A DNA stretch of 64,000 bases from Micromonospora lutea (GTDB lineage Bacteria > Actinomycetota > Actinomycetes > Mycobacteriales > Micromonosporaceae): positions 1 through 64,000 of the forward strand of contig NZ_BOPB01000014.1 of assembly GCF_016863535.1 (NCBI RefSeq), in the 5' to 3' direction. Made by a program: the position numbers and the translations under genes. Below the pieces are notes generated by a model. The model worked only from the letters and a program-made list of their open reading frames with translations. It searched no databases and was not told the origin of the DNA. Below, one piece after another: positions 49,054 through 58,655 of the stretch. Numbering within the stretch: the stretch's first letter is position 1; the number at the start of each line of letters is the position of its first letter.

Positions 49054-50529
49054 TCAGCGACCGCTGCCGCGTCCGGGCCGGGCTCGGGCGGAGAAGGCCG
49101 CGGCACCGGACCGCGCGGTGCCGGACCGTGCCGAGGCACCGGACCGCGCCGAGGCGGCGGCAGCGGATCGCCCGGAGGTGGCCGGCGCGGAGCGTCCTGA
49201 GCCGGCCGGAGCGGTCCGCGTCGACGCGGTCTGCGCCGGCTTGCCCCCGCGGCGACTCCGGCCTGCCGGGGTGGGCGACGCCTCCCGCCGGTTGGTCGGC
49301 TGACCGGCGACCGGGGCGACCGCCAGCGTCCGTTCCCCAGGAGCGAGTTCACGCAGCAGGGCGTCTCCCGGACGCAGTCGGGTGGTGGTCGCCGCGATGC
49401 CTGCCTTGCGGGTCAGCTCCCGCACCTCGGGCGCCTGCGTGTCGGTCATCAGTGTGACGACGGTTCCGGCGGCGCCGGCCCGGGCGGTACGCCCCGAGCG
49501 GTGCAGGTACGCCTTGTGCTCGACGGGTGGATCGGCGTGCACGACGAGGGCCACGTCGTCGACGTGGATCCCCCGGGCCGCGATGTCGGTGGCCACCAGC
49601 GTCCGCGCCGCGCCGTCGGAGAACGCCTTGAGGTTCCTGGTACGCGCGTTCTGGGCCAGGTTGCCATGCAACTCCACCGCGGTCACCCCGGCCGCGACCA
49701 GCCGACGGGTGAGGGTCTTGGCCCCTCGCTTGGTGCGGGTGAAGACCACTGTCCGTCCCGGCGCGGCGGTCAGGTCGACCAGCACGGCGAACCGGTCCTC
49801 GGCATGCACGTGCAGGACGTGGTGGGTCATCGCGGTGACCGGCGACAGGGTCGAGTCGACGCTGTGCACCACCGGATCGGTGAGGTAACGCCGGACCAGC
49901 ACGTCGACGCCGGAATCCAGGGTGGCGGAGAAGAGCAGCCGCTGCCCGCGACGGGGAGTCAGGTCCAGCAGCCGGCGTACGGTCGGCAGGAACCCGAGGT
50001 CGGCCATGTGGTCGGCCTCGTCGAGCACGCTGATCTCGACGGCGTCCAGGTGGGCGTGTCCGGCCTGCACGTGGTCGGCGAGCCGGCCAGGGCAGGCCAC
50101 CAGGATGTCGACCCCGGCGCGCAACCCGGTGATCTGTGGCCGGGCGGCGACGCCACCGAAGACGGTCATGGTCCGCAGTGACAGCGCCTGGGCCAGTGGC
50201 GCCATCACGCTGTCGATCTGGGTGGCCAACTCCCGGGTGGGCGCGAGGATGAGCGCCCGGGGGCGTCCGGGCCGGCGCGGCGTGGCGGTCGCGGCCAGCC
50301 GGGTGAGCACGGCCAGGACGAAGGCGTATGTCTTACCCGACCCGGTGCGACCCCGACCGAGCACGTCCCGACCGGCGAGTGCGTCGGGCAGGGTTGCGGC
50401 CTGGATCGGGAACGGCCGATCCACCCCGGTCGCGGCCAGTACGCGGGTGAGCGCCTCGGGCACGCCGAGGTCGGCGAAGGTCGGCAGGGTGGGTGAGGTG
50501 TTCTGCTGCTGTGGGCGGCGTGCCGCCAT
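49054..50529 (-). CDS. DEAD-box ATP-dependent RNA helicase
   Basis: A 491-aa RNA helicase for ribosome assembly, mRNA turnover or cold adaptation. Motifs in order: PFPIQAATLP (Q region), GRGRTGSGKT, APTRELATQ, VLDEADHMADLGF, LLFSATLD, VVFTRTKRGAKTL, DIAARGIHVDDVALVVH and HRSGRTARAG. The last 90 residues are a low-complexity Ala/Ser/Arg/Gly tail that probably binds RNA. GGAG lies five bases before ATG 50529. The enzyme is of the RhlE type. Confidence 0.9.
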   Translation of the reverse strand: MAARRPQQQNTSPTLPTFADLGVPEALTRVLAATGVDRPFPIQAATLPDALAGRDVLGRGRTGSGKTYAFVLAVLTRLAATATPRRPGRPRALILAPTRELATQIDSVMAPLAQALSLRTMTVFGGVAARPQITGLRAGVDILVACPGRLADHVQAGHAHLDAVEISVLDEADHMADLGFLPTVRRLLDLTPRRGQRLLFSATLDSGVDVLVRRYLTDPVVHSVDSTLSPVTAMTHHVLHVHAEDRFAVLVDLTAAPGRTVVFTRTKRGAKTLTRRLVAAGVTAVELHGNLAQNARTRNLKAFSDGAARTLVATDIAARGIHVDDVALVVHADPPVEHKAYLHRSGRTARAGAAGTVVTLMTDTQAPEVRELTRKAGIAATTTRLRPGDALLRELAPGERTLAVAPVAGQPTNRREASPTPAGRSRRGGKPAQTASTRTAPAGSGRSAPATSGRSAAAASARSGASARSGTARSGAAAFSARARPGRGSGR

Positions 50530-50624
50530 GAAGGCTCCGAACGTCGAAGGGGACGTCCCACCGGCGCGGCGGTGCCGGCCGTGGCCCGGCGCATCGAAGG
50601 CGCGGGGCGTGGAACATCGAATCG

Positions 50625-50642
50625 GACCCGCTCAAGCGGGTC
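50625..50642 (-). terminator. Hairpin after the 73-aa gene
   Basis: GACCCGCT (50625-50632) pairs with AGCGGGTC (50635-50642), 50 nt beyond the minus-strand stop at 50693. Confidence 0.45.
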
Positions 50643-50692
50643 GCACCATCAGCCTACCCGACCGGCGGCATGGAGGTTGCCGTGGCTGAGGT

Positions 50693-50914
50693 TCAGGAAG
50701 GTGCCACCACCCGCCAGCGGCTCTGGCCGCCCATCCATGCCCCGGCCAGGATTTCCGCCGACTTGCGGCCGGGGCAGGGGTAGATCTTCGAGCGGCCGGT
50801 GCCGCCGCCGGCCCGGGCCTCGACCTCCCACGACTCGCCGTCGGTGCGGATGTAGACGTCGCGACGCCCGCGCGGGGTGTGGTCGCCGTTCCACCAGTGA
50901 CGCTCAACTCTCAC
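50693..50914 (-). CDS. Small hypothetical protein, leaderless
   Basis: A 73-aa basic protein (VRVERHWWNGDHTPRGRRDVYIRTDG..) with Trp residues in the first and last thirds and no known domain. GTG 50914 has TACGGT 6 nt upstream and no Shine-Dalgarno, so it is probably leaderless. It is divergent from the large carboxylase gene. The 50915-51221 gap contains both promoters; I see no clear operator. Confidence 0.6.
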   Translation of the reverse strand: MRVERHWWNGDHTPRGRRDVYIRTDGESWEVEARAGGGTGRSKIYPCPGRKSAEILAGAWMGGQSRWRVVAPS

Positions 50915-51221
50915 CTGCTGACCGTATAACACCAGGTCCGTTAGGGAAACGTTGATGATCTTGGCCGGACACTGCTGCCACGCAGGGTGTTTGCTACTTC
51001 GACTGGCTGTGTTCGTCGCCCGCTCGTCCCCGGTGTCGGAAGTCACCGAGGGTCGGCGGCGGAGAGCTGGTTTGGTGGGTTCCGACAAAATCCGTTGTCC
51101 GGAGGTGGTAGTTCCCACCCCTTCATTACTTGCCGGTAGCCACGAAGGTTGGTGGAGCGGGACCCCCTTGTCCGAGGGAGAGTCCCCTCCAGTCAGGGAC
51201 GATCTTCCGGAGGCCTGCTCG

Positions 51222-54200
51222 GTGTTCAGCCGCATCGCCATCGTCAACCGGGGAGAAGCCGCCATGCGGCTGATCCACGCTGTTCGCGAGCTCAACGCCG
51301 AGACCGACGCCCCGCCGATCGAGACCGTCGCGCTCTACACCGAGGCGGAGCGTTCGGCCACCTTCGTGCGGGAGGCCGACCACAGCTACTGCCTCGGTCC
51401 CGCGTCGGCGCGGCCGTACCTGGACCACCGGATCCTCGAACGGGCACTGCACGAGACGGGCGCCGACGCGGCCTGGGTGGGCTGGGGCTTCGTGGCCGAG
51501 GATCCGGCCTTCGCCGAACTGTGCGAGAAGAACGGCGTCACCTTCATCGGCCCCAGCCCGGAGGCGATGCGCAAGCTCGGCGACAAGATCGGCGCCAAGC
51601 TGATCGCCGAGGAGGTCGGTGTCCCGGTGGCGCCGTGGAGCCGAGGCGCGGTGGAGAGCCTCGACGCAGCCCGACGCGCGGCGGCCGAGATCGGTTACCC
51701 GCTGATGCTGAAGGCGACCGCCGGCGGGGGCGGCCGAGGCATCCGGGTGGTGCGCAGCGACGCCGACCTGGCCGAGGCGTACGAGCGCACGAGCATGGAG
51801 GCGCTGCGCGCGTTCGGCAGTGGCGTGGTCTTCCTGGAACGGCTGGTCACCGGTGCGCGGCACGTCGAGGTGCAGGTCATCGCCGACGGCCAGGGCACCG
51901 CCTGGGCGTTGGGCGTACGGGACTGCTCGGTGCAGCGGCGCAACCAGAAAGTGATCGAGGAGTCCGCCTCGCCCGTGCTCTCCGCCGAGCAGGCTCGCGA
52001 GCTGAAGGAGGCGGCCGAGCGGCTCGCCCTGGCCGTGGACTACCGCGGTGCGGGCACCGTCGAGTTCCTCTACCACCCAGGTGACCGGATGTTCGCCTTC
52101 CTGGAGGTCAACACCCGGTTGCAGGTGGAGCACCCGATCACCGAGGCCACCACCGACTTCGACCTGGTCAAGGCTCAGATCCAGGTGGCTGCCGGCGGCC
52201 GGCTCGGCGACCGGATCCCGATCGAGGCGGGGCACGCCGTCGAAGCCCGGCTCAACGCCGAGGACGCTGACCGGGACTTCGCGCCGTCGCCCGGCCGGAT
52301 CGTCCGGCTGGTGCTGCCCAGTGGGCCGGGCGTACGGGTGGACACCGGCGTCAGCGAGGGTGACGTGATCCCCGCCGACTTCGACTCGATGATCGCGAAG
52401 ATCATCGCGTACGGCCGCAGCCGCGACGAGGCACTGAGCCGGCTGCGGCGCGCGGTCGCCGAGACCACGGTGATCATCGAGGGGGGCGCGAGCAACAAGA
52501 GCTTCCTGCTCGACCTGCTGGCACAGCCCGAGGTGATCGACGCCAGCGCCGACACGGGTTGGATCGACCGGGTCCGCGCGCAGGGCCGCCTGGTCTCCAC
52601 CCGGCACTCCGGCGTCGCCTTGGCCGCCGCCGCCATCGAGGCGTACGAGGACGAGGCGCACATCGAACGGCAGCGACTGCTCTCCACCGCCCACGGTGGG
52701 CGTCCCCAGGTCCAGCACGTCAGCGGCCGACCGATCGACCTGAAGCTGCGCGGCGCGACCTACCGGGTCAGCGTCGCGCAGACCGGAGCGCACCGGTTCC
52801 GGGTCGGCGTCGGCGACGCATCCACGGTGGACGTCGAGCTGGAACGCTTCGACGAGCACAGCGGGCGGATCCTGGTCAACGGTCGGCGGTTCCGGCTGGT
52901 CACCGACACCCACGGGCCCATCCACCTGGTCGAGGTGGACGGTGTGACGCACCGAGTCAGTCGGGACGAGGGCGGGGTGCTGCGCTCCCTGTCACCCGCG
53001 CTGGTCGTGGCGACCCCGCTCGCGGTGGGTGACGAGGTCGAGGCCGGCGCGCCGGTGCTGGTCCTGGAGAGCATGAAGATGGAGACCGTGCTGCGCGCCC
53101 CGTTCGCGGCGAAGGTGCGCGAGTGCCTGGTCACCGTCGGCAGCCAGGTGGAGACCGGCGCACCGCTGCTGCGCCTGGAACCGCTCGGTGACGGGGCGGC
53201 GAGCGAGCCGGCCGAGTCCGCTGCGGTGGACCTGGAGCTGCCACCCGAGCCGACCAACCTGTCCGCCGGGGATCGCGTCGCCCGGGGCATCGTCGACCTG
53301 CGCAGTCTGCTGCTCGGCTACGACCGGGACCCCCGCGACGAACGCCGGGCCCTCGTCGCCTACCTGGCCGCGCGCGCAGAGTTGCCGCACCGGCCGTTGG
53401 AGGAGGAGGTCGAGCTGCTCCAGGTCTTCGCCGACCTGTCCGAGCTCAGCCGTAACCGGCCGGCCGGCGAGGAGGGCCGGGCCGACACCCGGGTGCACAG
53501 CCCGCGCGAGTACTTCCACAGCTACCTGCAGTGTCTCGACGTCGATCGGGCCGCACTGCCGGAGACGTTCCGCCAGCGCCTCGCCCGGGTGCTTGCCCAC
53601 TACGGTGTCGACGGCTTCGAGCGCACGCCGGAGCTGGAGGAGGCGGTCTTCCGGATCTTCCTCGCGCAACAGCGGGCGGCTGCCGACGTGAAGGTGATCG
53701 TCACCTTCCTGCAACGGTGGTTGACCGAGCCTCCGCCGGCCGAGGGCCTGCGTGAGCTGGTCGGGCAGGCGTTGGAACACCTGATCTTCGCCACCCAGCG
53801 GCGGTTCCCGGTCGTCGGCGACCTCGCCCGCAGCGTCGTGTTCCGCTGGGCGGCGCAGCCGATGCTGCGCCGCAAGCGGGCCGAGGTGTACGCCGACGTG
53901 CGCCGCAACCTGCGCTACCTCGACCAGAACCCGGACGCGGCCGACCGCGCCGAGCGGATCGCGACGATGGTCGCCTCACCCGAGCCGCTGGTTCGGCTGC
54001 TCGCGCAACGCATCGGCCGGCCGGGCGTGGATCACGGCCCGATGCTGGAGGTGCTCAGCCGCCGCTACTACGGCAACCGGGGCGCGAGTGACGCCCGAGC
54101 CGTCGAGGTGGCGGGGCAGTCGTTCTTCACCGCCGGGTACGAGCGTGACGGCGAACGCTTCCGGCTGGTGGCCGCGGCCACGGACTTCGACGGCCTGCCG

Positions 54201-56720
54201 GCGACCCTGACGAAGGTCGCCGGGTTGGCCGGCGGCGACGGCTCCGGCCCGGCGGCCCGCCGCGAACCCGGCTCGTCTGTCGCCGACGTGTACCTGACCT
54301 GGGCCGAACAGCCCGACGTGGAGGCGATGGCCGAGACCCTGCGGGAGGTGCTCGACCAGGCGGGTCTGCTGAACGTGCTGCAGCGGGCGACGATCTCGGT
54401 GGCCGGACGCAACGGCGCCGAGATGCACCACCACTTCACCTTCCGCTCCGACCTCGGCGAGGACCGGGTGATCCGGGGCCTGCACCCGCTGATCGCCCAG
54501 CGCCTGCAGCTGCCCCGGCTCCGCGAATTCGACCTGACCCGGCTGCCCTCGGCCGACGAGGAGGTGTACCTCTTCCACTGCGTCGCGCCGAACAATCCGG
54601 CCGACGAGCGGCTGGCCGCGATGGCCCAGGTACGCGACCTCACCCCGCTGCGCGACACCGACGGCCGGATCCTGGCGCTGCCGGCGGTCGAGGGCGCACT
54701 CGACGCCTGCCTCGACGCGATCCGCAAGGTGCAGGCGCAGCGCCCGGCGAAGAAGCGGTTCGACACCAACCGGATCACCCTCTTCGTCTGGCCGCCCAAC
54801 GACCTGAGCATCGAGGACCTGAACACCGTCGCCCAGCGGGTGCTGCCGCTCACCGCGGACTCCGGGCTGGAGGAGGTGCTGTTCCTCGGCCGCCAGCGGG
54901 ACGAGGCCACCGGCGAGCTGATCGACATCGCGGTGCAGGTCTCCTACGACGAGGGGATGCGGATCTCGGTCACCGAGCCGACGGCGGAGCTGATCCAACC
55001 GCTCGACGACTACCGGCAGAAGGTGCTGTCGGCGCGGCGACGCGGCACGTCGTACCCGTACGAGCTGACCGACATGCTGGCTGGCCGGGACGGCAGTTTC
55101 GTCGAGTACGACCTGGACGAGTCCGGCGAACTGGTCCCGGTGCAGCGGCCGAAGGGGCAGAACCGGGCCGGCATCGTCGTCGGTGTGGCGAGCACGCCCA
55201 CGGAGCGCTACCCGGAGGGCGTCACGCGGGTGGTGCTGCTCGGCGACCCGACCAGGGCGTTGGGCGCGCTGGCCGAGCCGGAGTGTGCCCGGGTGATCGC
55301 CGCGCTCGACCTGGCCGAGCGGATGCGCCTACCGGTCGACTGGTTCGCGTTGTCCGCCGGCGCCCGGATCTCGATGAGTTCGGGCACCGAGAACATGGAC
55401 TGGGTGGCCGCCGCGCTGAAGCGGATCGTCGAGTTCACCCAGGCCGGCGGTGAGATCAACATCGTCGTCGCGGGGATCACCGTGGGGGCCCAGCCGTACT
55501 GGAACGCCGAGGCCACGATGCTCATGCACACCCGGGGCATCCTGGTGATGACGCCGGATTCGGCGATGGTGCTGACCGGCAAGCAGTCGCTGGACTTCTC
55601 CGGTGGGGTGTCCGCCGAGGACAACTTCGGCATCGGCGGCTACGACCGGGTGATGGGCCCCAACGGCCAGGCCCAGTACTGGGCACCGGACCTGCGCGGC
55701 GCGCACCAGGTCCTGATGACGTACCACGACCACGCCTACGTGGCACCGGGTGAGACCCGGCCGCGCCGGGCGGTCACCACCGATCCGGTCGAGCGCGACA
55801 TCTCCGACTACCCGCACGCGGTGCCGGACAGCGACTTCACCACCGTGGGCGAGATCTTCTCCCGGGAGCGCAATCCCGACCGCAAGAAGGCGTTCGACAT
55901 CCGTACGTTGATGCGGGCCCTGGCTGACCAGGATCACGCGATCCTGGAACGCTGGGCGGGCATGGCCGACGCCGAGACGGCGGTGGTGCAGGACGTGCAT
56001 CTCGGCGGCATCCCGGTGTGCCTGCTCGGCATCGAGTCCCGGTCGGTGCCGAGGCGCGGGTTCCCGCCCACCGACGGACCGGACACCTACACCGCCGGCA
56101 CCTTGTTCCCACGCTCGTCGAAGAAGGCCGCGCGGGCGATCAACGCGGCCAGCGGAAACCGGCCGCTGGTGGTGCTGGCGAACCTCTCCGGCTTCGACGG
56201 CTCACCGGAGTCGATGCGGCAGTTGCAGTTGGAGTACGGCGCGGAGATCGGCCGGGCGATCGTCAACTTCGACGGACCGATCGTCTTCTGCGTGATCTCG
56301 CGGTACCACGGTGGCGCGTTCGTGGTCTTCTCCAAGGCGCTCAACCCGAACATGACGGTCCTCGCGGTGGAAGGTTCGTTCGCCTCTGTCATCGGCGGCG
56401 CGCCAGCTGCTGCCGTGGTGTTCGCCGGTGACGTCAACGCGCGTACGGCGAAGGATCCGCGGGTGGCCGAGCTGGAGGCGCGCGTCGCGGCGGCGACCGG
56501 CGGGGAGCGGGCGGCGTTGGTGACGCAGCTGATGGACGTACGCGCCTCGGTGCGGGCGGAGAAGCTGGCGGAGGTGGCCGCCGAGTTCGACGGCGTGCAC
56601 AGCATCCAGCGCGCCGTCGAGGTCGGCTCGGTGGACGCCATCATCCGCCCCGAGGAGCTGCGCCCGCAGCTCGTCGCGGCCGTCGAACGGGGTCTGGCGA
56701 AGACGGCTGTACCGTCCTGA
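51222..56720 (+). CDS. Single-chain biotin-dependent acyl-CoA carboxylase
   Basis: An 1832-aa multidomain enzyme that carboxylates an acyl-CoA. Domains in order: biotin carboxylase (about 1-450; IAIVNRGEAAMRL, KATAGGGGRGIR, EVNTRLQVEHPITE), biotin carboxyl carrier (ESMKME with biotinyl-Lys near residue 619), a long helical central region (about 680-1300) and a two-part carboxyltransferase (about 1300-1830; GAQPYWNAEATMLMHTRG, NLSGFDGSPESM, YHGGAFVVFSKALNPNM). All activities lie in one chain, as in eukaryotic acetyl-CoA carboxylase, while actinomycetes normally use separate subunits. GTG 51222 has GGAGG at 51209-51213. Candidate substrates are acetyl-, propionyl- or long-chain acyl-CoA; they cannot be told apart by eye. 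Confidence 0.92.
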   Translation: MFSRIAIVNRGEAAMRLIHAVRELNAETDAPPIETVALYTEAERSATFVREADHSYCLGPASARPYLDHRILERALHETGADAAWVGWGFVAEDPAFAELCEKNGVTFIGPSPEAMRKLGDKIGAKLIAEEVGVPVAPWSRGAVESLDAARRAAAEIGYPLMLKATAGGGGRGIRVVRSDADLAEAYERTSMEALRAFGSGVVFLERLVTGARHVEVQVIADGQGTAWALGVRDCSVQRRNQKVIEESASPVLSAEQARELKEAAERLALAVDYRGAGTVEFLYHPGDRMFAFLEVNTRLQVEHPITEATTDFDLVKAQIQVAAGGRLGDRIPIEAGHAVEARLNAEDADRDFAPSPGRIVRLVLPSGPGVRVDTGVSEGDVIPADFDSMIAKIIAYGRSRDEALSRLRRAVAETTVIIEGGASNKSFLLDLLAQPEVIDASADTGWIDRVRAQGRLVSTRHSGVALAAAAIEAYEDEAHIERQRLLSTAHGGRPQVQHVSGRPIDLKLRGATYRVSVAQTGAHRFRVGVGDASTVDVELERFDEHSGRILVNGRRFRLVTDTHGPIHLVEVDGVTHRVSRDEGGVLRSLSPALVVATPLAVGDEVEAGAPVLVLESMKMETVLRAPFAAKVRECLVTVGSQVETGAPLLRLEPLGDGAASEPAESAAVDLELPPEPTNLSAGDRVARGIVDLRSLLLGYDRDPRDERRALVAYLAARAELPHRPLEEEVELLQVFADLSELSRNRPAGEEGRADTRVHSPREYFHSYLQCLDVDRAALPETFRQRLARVLAHYGVDGFERTPELEEAVFRIFLAQQRAAADVKVIVTFLQRWLTEPPPAEGLRELVGQALEHLIFATQRRFPVVGDLARSVVFRWAAQPMLRRKRAEVYADVRRNLRYLDQNPDAADRAERIATMVASPEPLVRLLAQRIGRPGVDHGPMLEVLSRRYYGNRGASDARAVEVAGQSFFTAGYERDGERFRLVAAATDFDGLPATLTKVAGLAGGDGSGPAARREPGSSVADVYLTWAEQPDVEAMAETLREVLDQAGLLNVLQRATISVAGRNGAEMHHHFTFRSDLGEDRVIRGLHPLIAQRLQLPRLREFDLTRLPSADEEVYLFHCVAPNNPADERLAAMAQVRDLTPLRDTDGRILALPAVEGALDACLDAIRKVQAQRPAKKRFDTNRITLFVWPPNDLSIEDLNTVAQRVLPLTADSGLEEVLFLGRQRDEATGELIDIAVQVSYDEGMRISVTEPTAELIQPLDDYRQKVLSARRRGTSYPYELTDMLAGRDGSFVEYDLDESGELVPVQRPKGQNRAGIVVGVASTPTERYPEGVTRVVLLGDPTRALGALAEPECARVIAALDLAERMRLPVDWFALSAGARISMSSGTENMDWVAAALKRIVEFTQAGGEINIVVAGITVGAQPYWNAEATMLMHTRGILVMTPDSAMVLTGKQSLDFSGGVSAEDNFGIGGYDRVMGPNGQAQYWAPDLRGAHQVLMTYHDHAYVAPGETRPRRAVTTDPVERDISDYPHAVPDSDFTTVGEIFSRERNPDRKKAFDIRTLMRALADQDHAILERWAGMADAETAVVQDVHLGGIPVCLLGIESRSVPRRGFPPTDGPDTYTAGTLFPRSSKKAARAINAASGNRPLVVLANLSGFDGSPESMRQLQLEYGAEIGRAIVNFDGPIVFCVISRYHGGAFVVFSKALNPNMTVLAVEGSFASVIGGAPAAAVVFAGDVNARTAKDPRVAELEARVAAATGGERAALVTQLMDVRASVRAEKLAEVAAEFDGVHSIQRAVEVGSVDAIIRPEELRPQLVAAVERGLAKTAVPS

Positions 56721-56732
56721 GTTGTCGGTCAT

Positions 56733-56765
56733 GCCGGTGGCGCGGGGTACGCCTGCGCCACCGGC
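56733..56765 (+). terminator. Terminator of the carboxylase gene
   Basis: A perfect 11-bp stem (GCCGGTGGCGC, 56733-56743 with 56755-56765) and 11-nt loop, 12 nt after the stop. It ends directly before the next gene's first possible start. Confidence 0.75.
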
Positions 56766-57251
56766 GTGCCACCATGGGTCGTGCCCGAGAACCGGAAGCC
56801 GTCGATCGCGTTCGAGACGACCTGCACCGTCGCGGCCCCGCCGGAGGTGGTGTATGAGCACCTGGCCGATCCGCGCAGCTACATTGGACTGTCGCCGCTG
56901 ATCGTGGCGGTCGACGGCGTGCGGCACAGCCATGACACCGAGGGCCGGGCAGTGGCCGAGTATGTCGCCGTCGAGCGGTTCCGGCTGGTCGGCCCGGTGC
57001 GGTGGGACAACCGCATCCGGGTACGCATGGTGTCGACACCGCCGCACGGACCGCTGGTCAGCGAGGTGCGCAGCCCGGGCTGGGTGTCCCTGCGCGCGGT
57101 GGTGACGCTGACCGCCGTACCGGAGGGCACCCGGGTGCACGAGCGGGTCACCGCCGAGGCGCCGGCACCGCTGCGACGCTTCGTGGCCGGTCAGGCCCGT
57201 CGGGTCGCGGCGTACCGGGCGGCCGAGCTGACCCGCCGCATGGCGGCGTAG
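56766..57251 (+). CDS. SRPBCC-family protein
   Basis: A 161-aa START-like (SRPBCC) protein with FETTCTVAAPPEVVYEHLADPRSYIGLSPLI, the N-terminal strand and helix typical of the polyketide cyclase/lipid-binding group. It may bind a hydrophobic ligand. The start is uncertain: GTG 56766 touches the terminator stem, and GTG 56781 is equally good; neither has a ribosome site. Confidence 0.72.
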   Translation: MPPWVVPENRKPSIAFETTCTVAAPPEVVYEHLADPRSYIGLSPLIVAVDGVRHSHDTEGRAVAEYVAVERFRLVGPVRWDNRIRVRMVSTPPHGPLVSEVRSPGWVSLRAVVTLTAVPEGTRVHERVTAEAPAPLRRFVAGQARRVAAYRAAELTRRMAA

Positions 57252-57262
57252 CCGCACGGGCC

Positions 57263-57290
57263 GTCCCCGAAGCTTGGCGGGTCCGGGGAC
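57263..57290. terminator. Short hairpin between convergent genes
   Basis: GTCCCCG (57263-57269) pairs with CGGGGAC (57284-57290) between the SRPBCC and sigma-linked membrane protein stop codons. Confidence 0.45.
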
Positions 57291-57302
57291 GACGCCGGCT
57301 CC

Positions 57303-58655
57303 TCACCAGGCCCAGAGCGTTGGTTCGGCGAGGTGGTCACGGTAGTCGGTGAGGTGTGATGTGGCAGCGGTGAGTAGGAGCTGCCCGTCGCTGTCGAGAA
57401 CTCTCACCTTGGCGACCTTGCGATGGTCGACCTGAAGGACCCCCGTTCCGGCCGCGAGAGGGCCGTCCGCCACCGTCGATCCCCGGGCGTCGACCAACTC
57501 GGCGCGCGCCCCCGTTCGCGGCCCGGCCACCAGCACACCGGCGGTCTCACCCGGCAACGGCACGGCGACGAACTCGGCACTACCGACGGCCGTCCGGCGG
57601 TCGTTGAGAACCGCGAACTCGGATCGCGTGAGCGCGGCAACGTCGGCCTTGAGGAGCACGGCGCAGCCGCCATCGGTCGAGCAGGAGCTGACCAGGACGG
57701 CTTCCGGTGCGTTGGGTACCCAGGCGGGTAACCGACCGGACCAGAGGACCTGGGGCGCCGAGCCGGTGAGTCCGTCGCCGTCGAGCAGGTCTTGAAGTTC
57801 GCGTACGGCGGAGAACCTGAGCTCGGTCGGCAGGGCCGAGGCGATCGGCACGGTCGTCCGGTGCAGACCGGTCCCGACCGCCGGGCCGGCGTACCGGATC
57901 GCCCCGTCGCAGGTGAACTGCCACCGTCCGGCCGTCTCACCCGCCCCCCGGACCACGTAACCGTCGGTGTTCACCGGCCGCCAGTACCGGACCACGGATC
58001 CGTCCGGCTGCAGCCGACCGTCGTGGGAGGTTTCGGCGCGGCAACCGGTCGGTGCCAGGCCGACCGCGAGGCGGTCGTCGTGGACGGGAGAGTGTCGTCC
58101 GAGGAACACGTACGGAGTCAATGGTTGCGGCTCGTCCGGCGTTCCGGTCTGGTCGACCAACTCCGCCACCGAAGCGCCCGCCGGGCCACTGCCGTGGCGA
58201 ATCAGTGCGTGCGAGTCGTCCAGGTAGGCCACCACCACCACGCGGGTACCCGGCGCGTCGTGGGCGAACAGCACCCGCACGTCGTCCAATGACGGATCGA
58301 CAAGGAGTTCGGCGCGGGCGGCCCGGTACTCCCGTTCGATGGTGGCGATCAGCGCCGTGTCGCCGGCCAGGTTGCCGCGGGTGGGCGAGTCGAGCAGCCG
58401 TCGGACCATCGGATCGTCGATCGGACTCGCCGGCTGGTACGTCGTGGCCAGCGCCGACTCGTCGGTCGTCAGCAGGTTCGTCGCACCGATCGGCGGTAGC
58501 GCCATCGCCGCCAGCGCCAGCGCGGCGACGCCCGCCACGGCCATGCGTCGTTGTCGGCGTCGCCGTACCCGACGGAGCAACCGCTGGTACGGATCGGGTC
58601 GGGGCACGACCGGTTCGGCGAGCAGGGCCAGCGCCTGCCTGATCTCATCGGTCAT
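57303..58655 (-). CDS. Single-pass membrane protein co-transcribed with SigE-family sigma factor
   Basis: A 450-aa protein with a short basic N-terminus (RLLRRVRRRRQRRMAV), one transmembrane segment (about residues 38-58) and a large extracytoplasmic part with two Cys-rich stretches (VSSCSTDGGCAVLL). Its start overlaps the end of the sigma factor gene by 11 nt, the usual place for a cognate anti-sigma or sensor. It lacks a recognisable zinc anti-sigma motif, so the role is inferred from position only. Confidence 0.72.
   Translation of the reverse strand: MTDEIRQALALLAEPVVPRPDPYQRLLRRVRRRRQRRMAVAGVAALALAAMALPPIGATNLLTTDESALATTYQPASPIDDPMVRRLLDSPTRGNLAGDTALIATIEREYRAARAELLVDPSLDDVRVLFAHDAPGTRVVVVAYLDDSHALIRHGSGPAGASVAELVDQTGTPDEPQPLTPYVFLGRHSPVHDDRLAVGLAPTGCRAETSHDGRLQPDGSVVRYWRPVNTDGYVVRGAGETAGRWQFTCDGAIRYAGPAVGTGLHRTTVPIASALPTELRFSAVRELQDLLDGDGLTGSAPQVLWSGRLPAWVPNAPEAVLVSSCSTDGGCAVLLKADVAALTRSEFAVLNDRRTAVGSAEFVAVPLPGETAGVLVAGPRTGARAELVDARGSTVADGPLAAGTGVLQVDHRKVAKVRVLDSDGQLLLTAATSHLTDYRDHLAEPTLWAW

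Noticed and set aside
50952..51221. N-terminal extension of the carboxylase frame
   Set aside because: No family similarity and contains promoter-like DNA; GTG 51222 has a good ribosome site and starts exactly at the biotin carboxylase domain.
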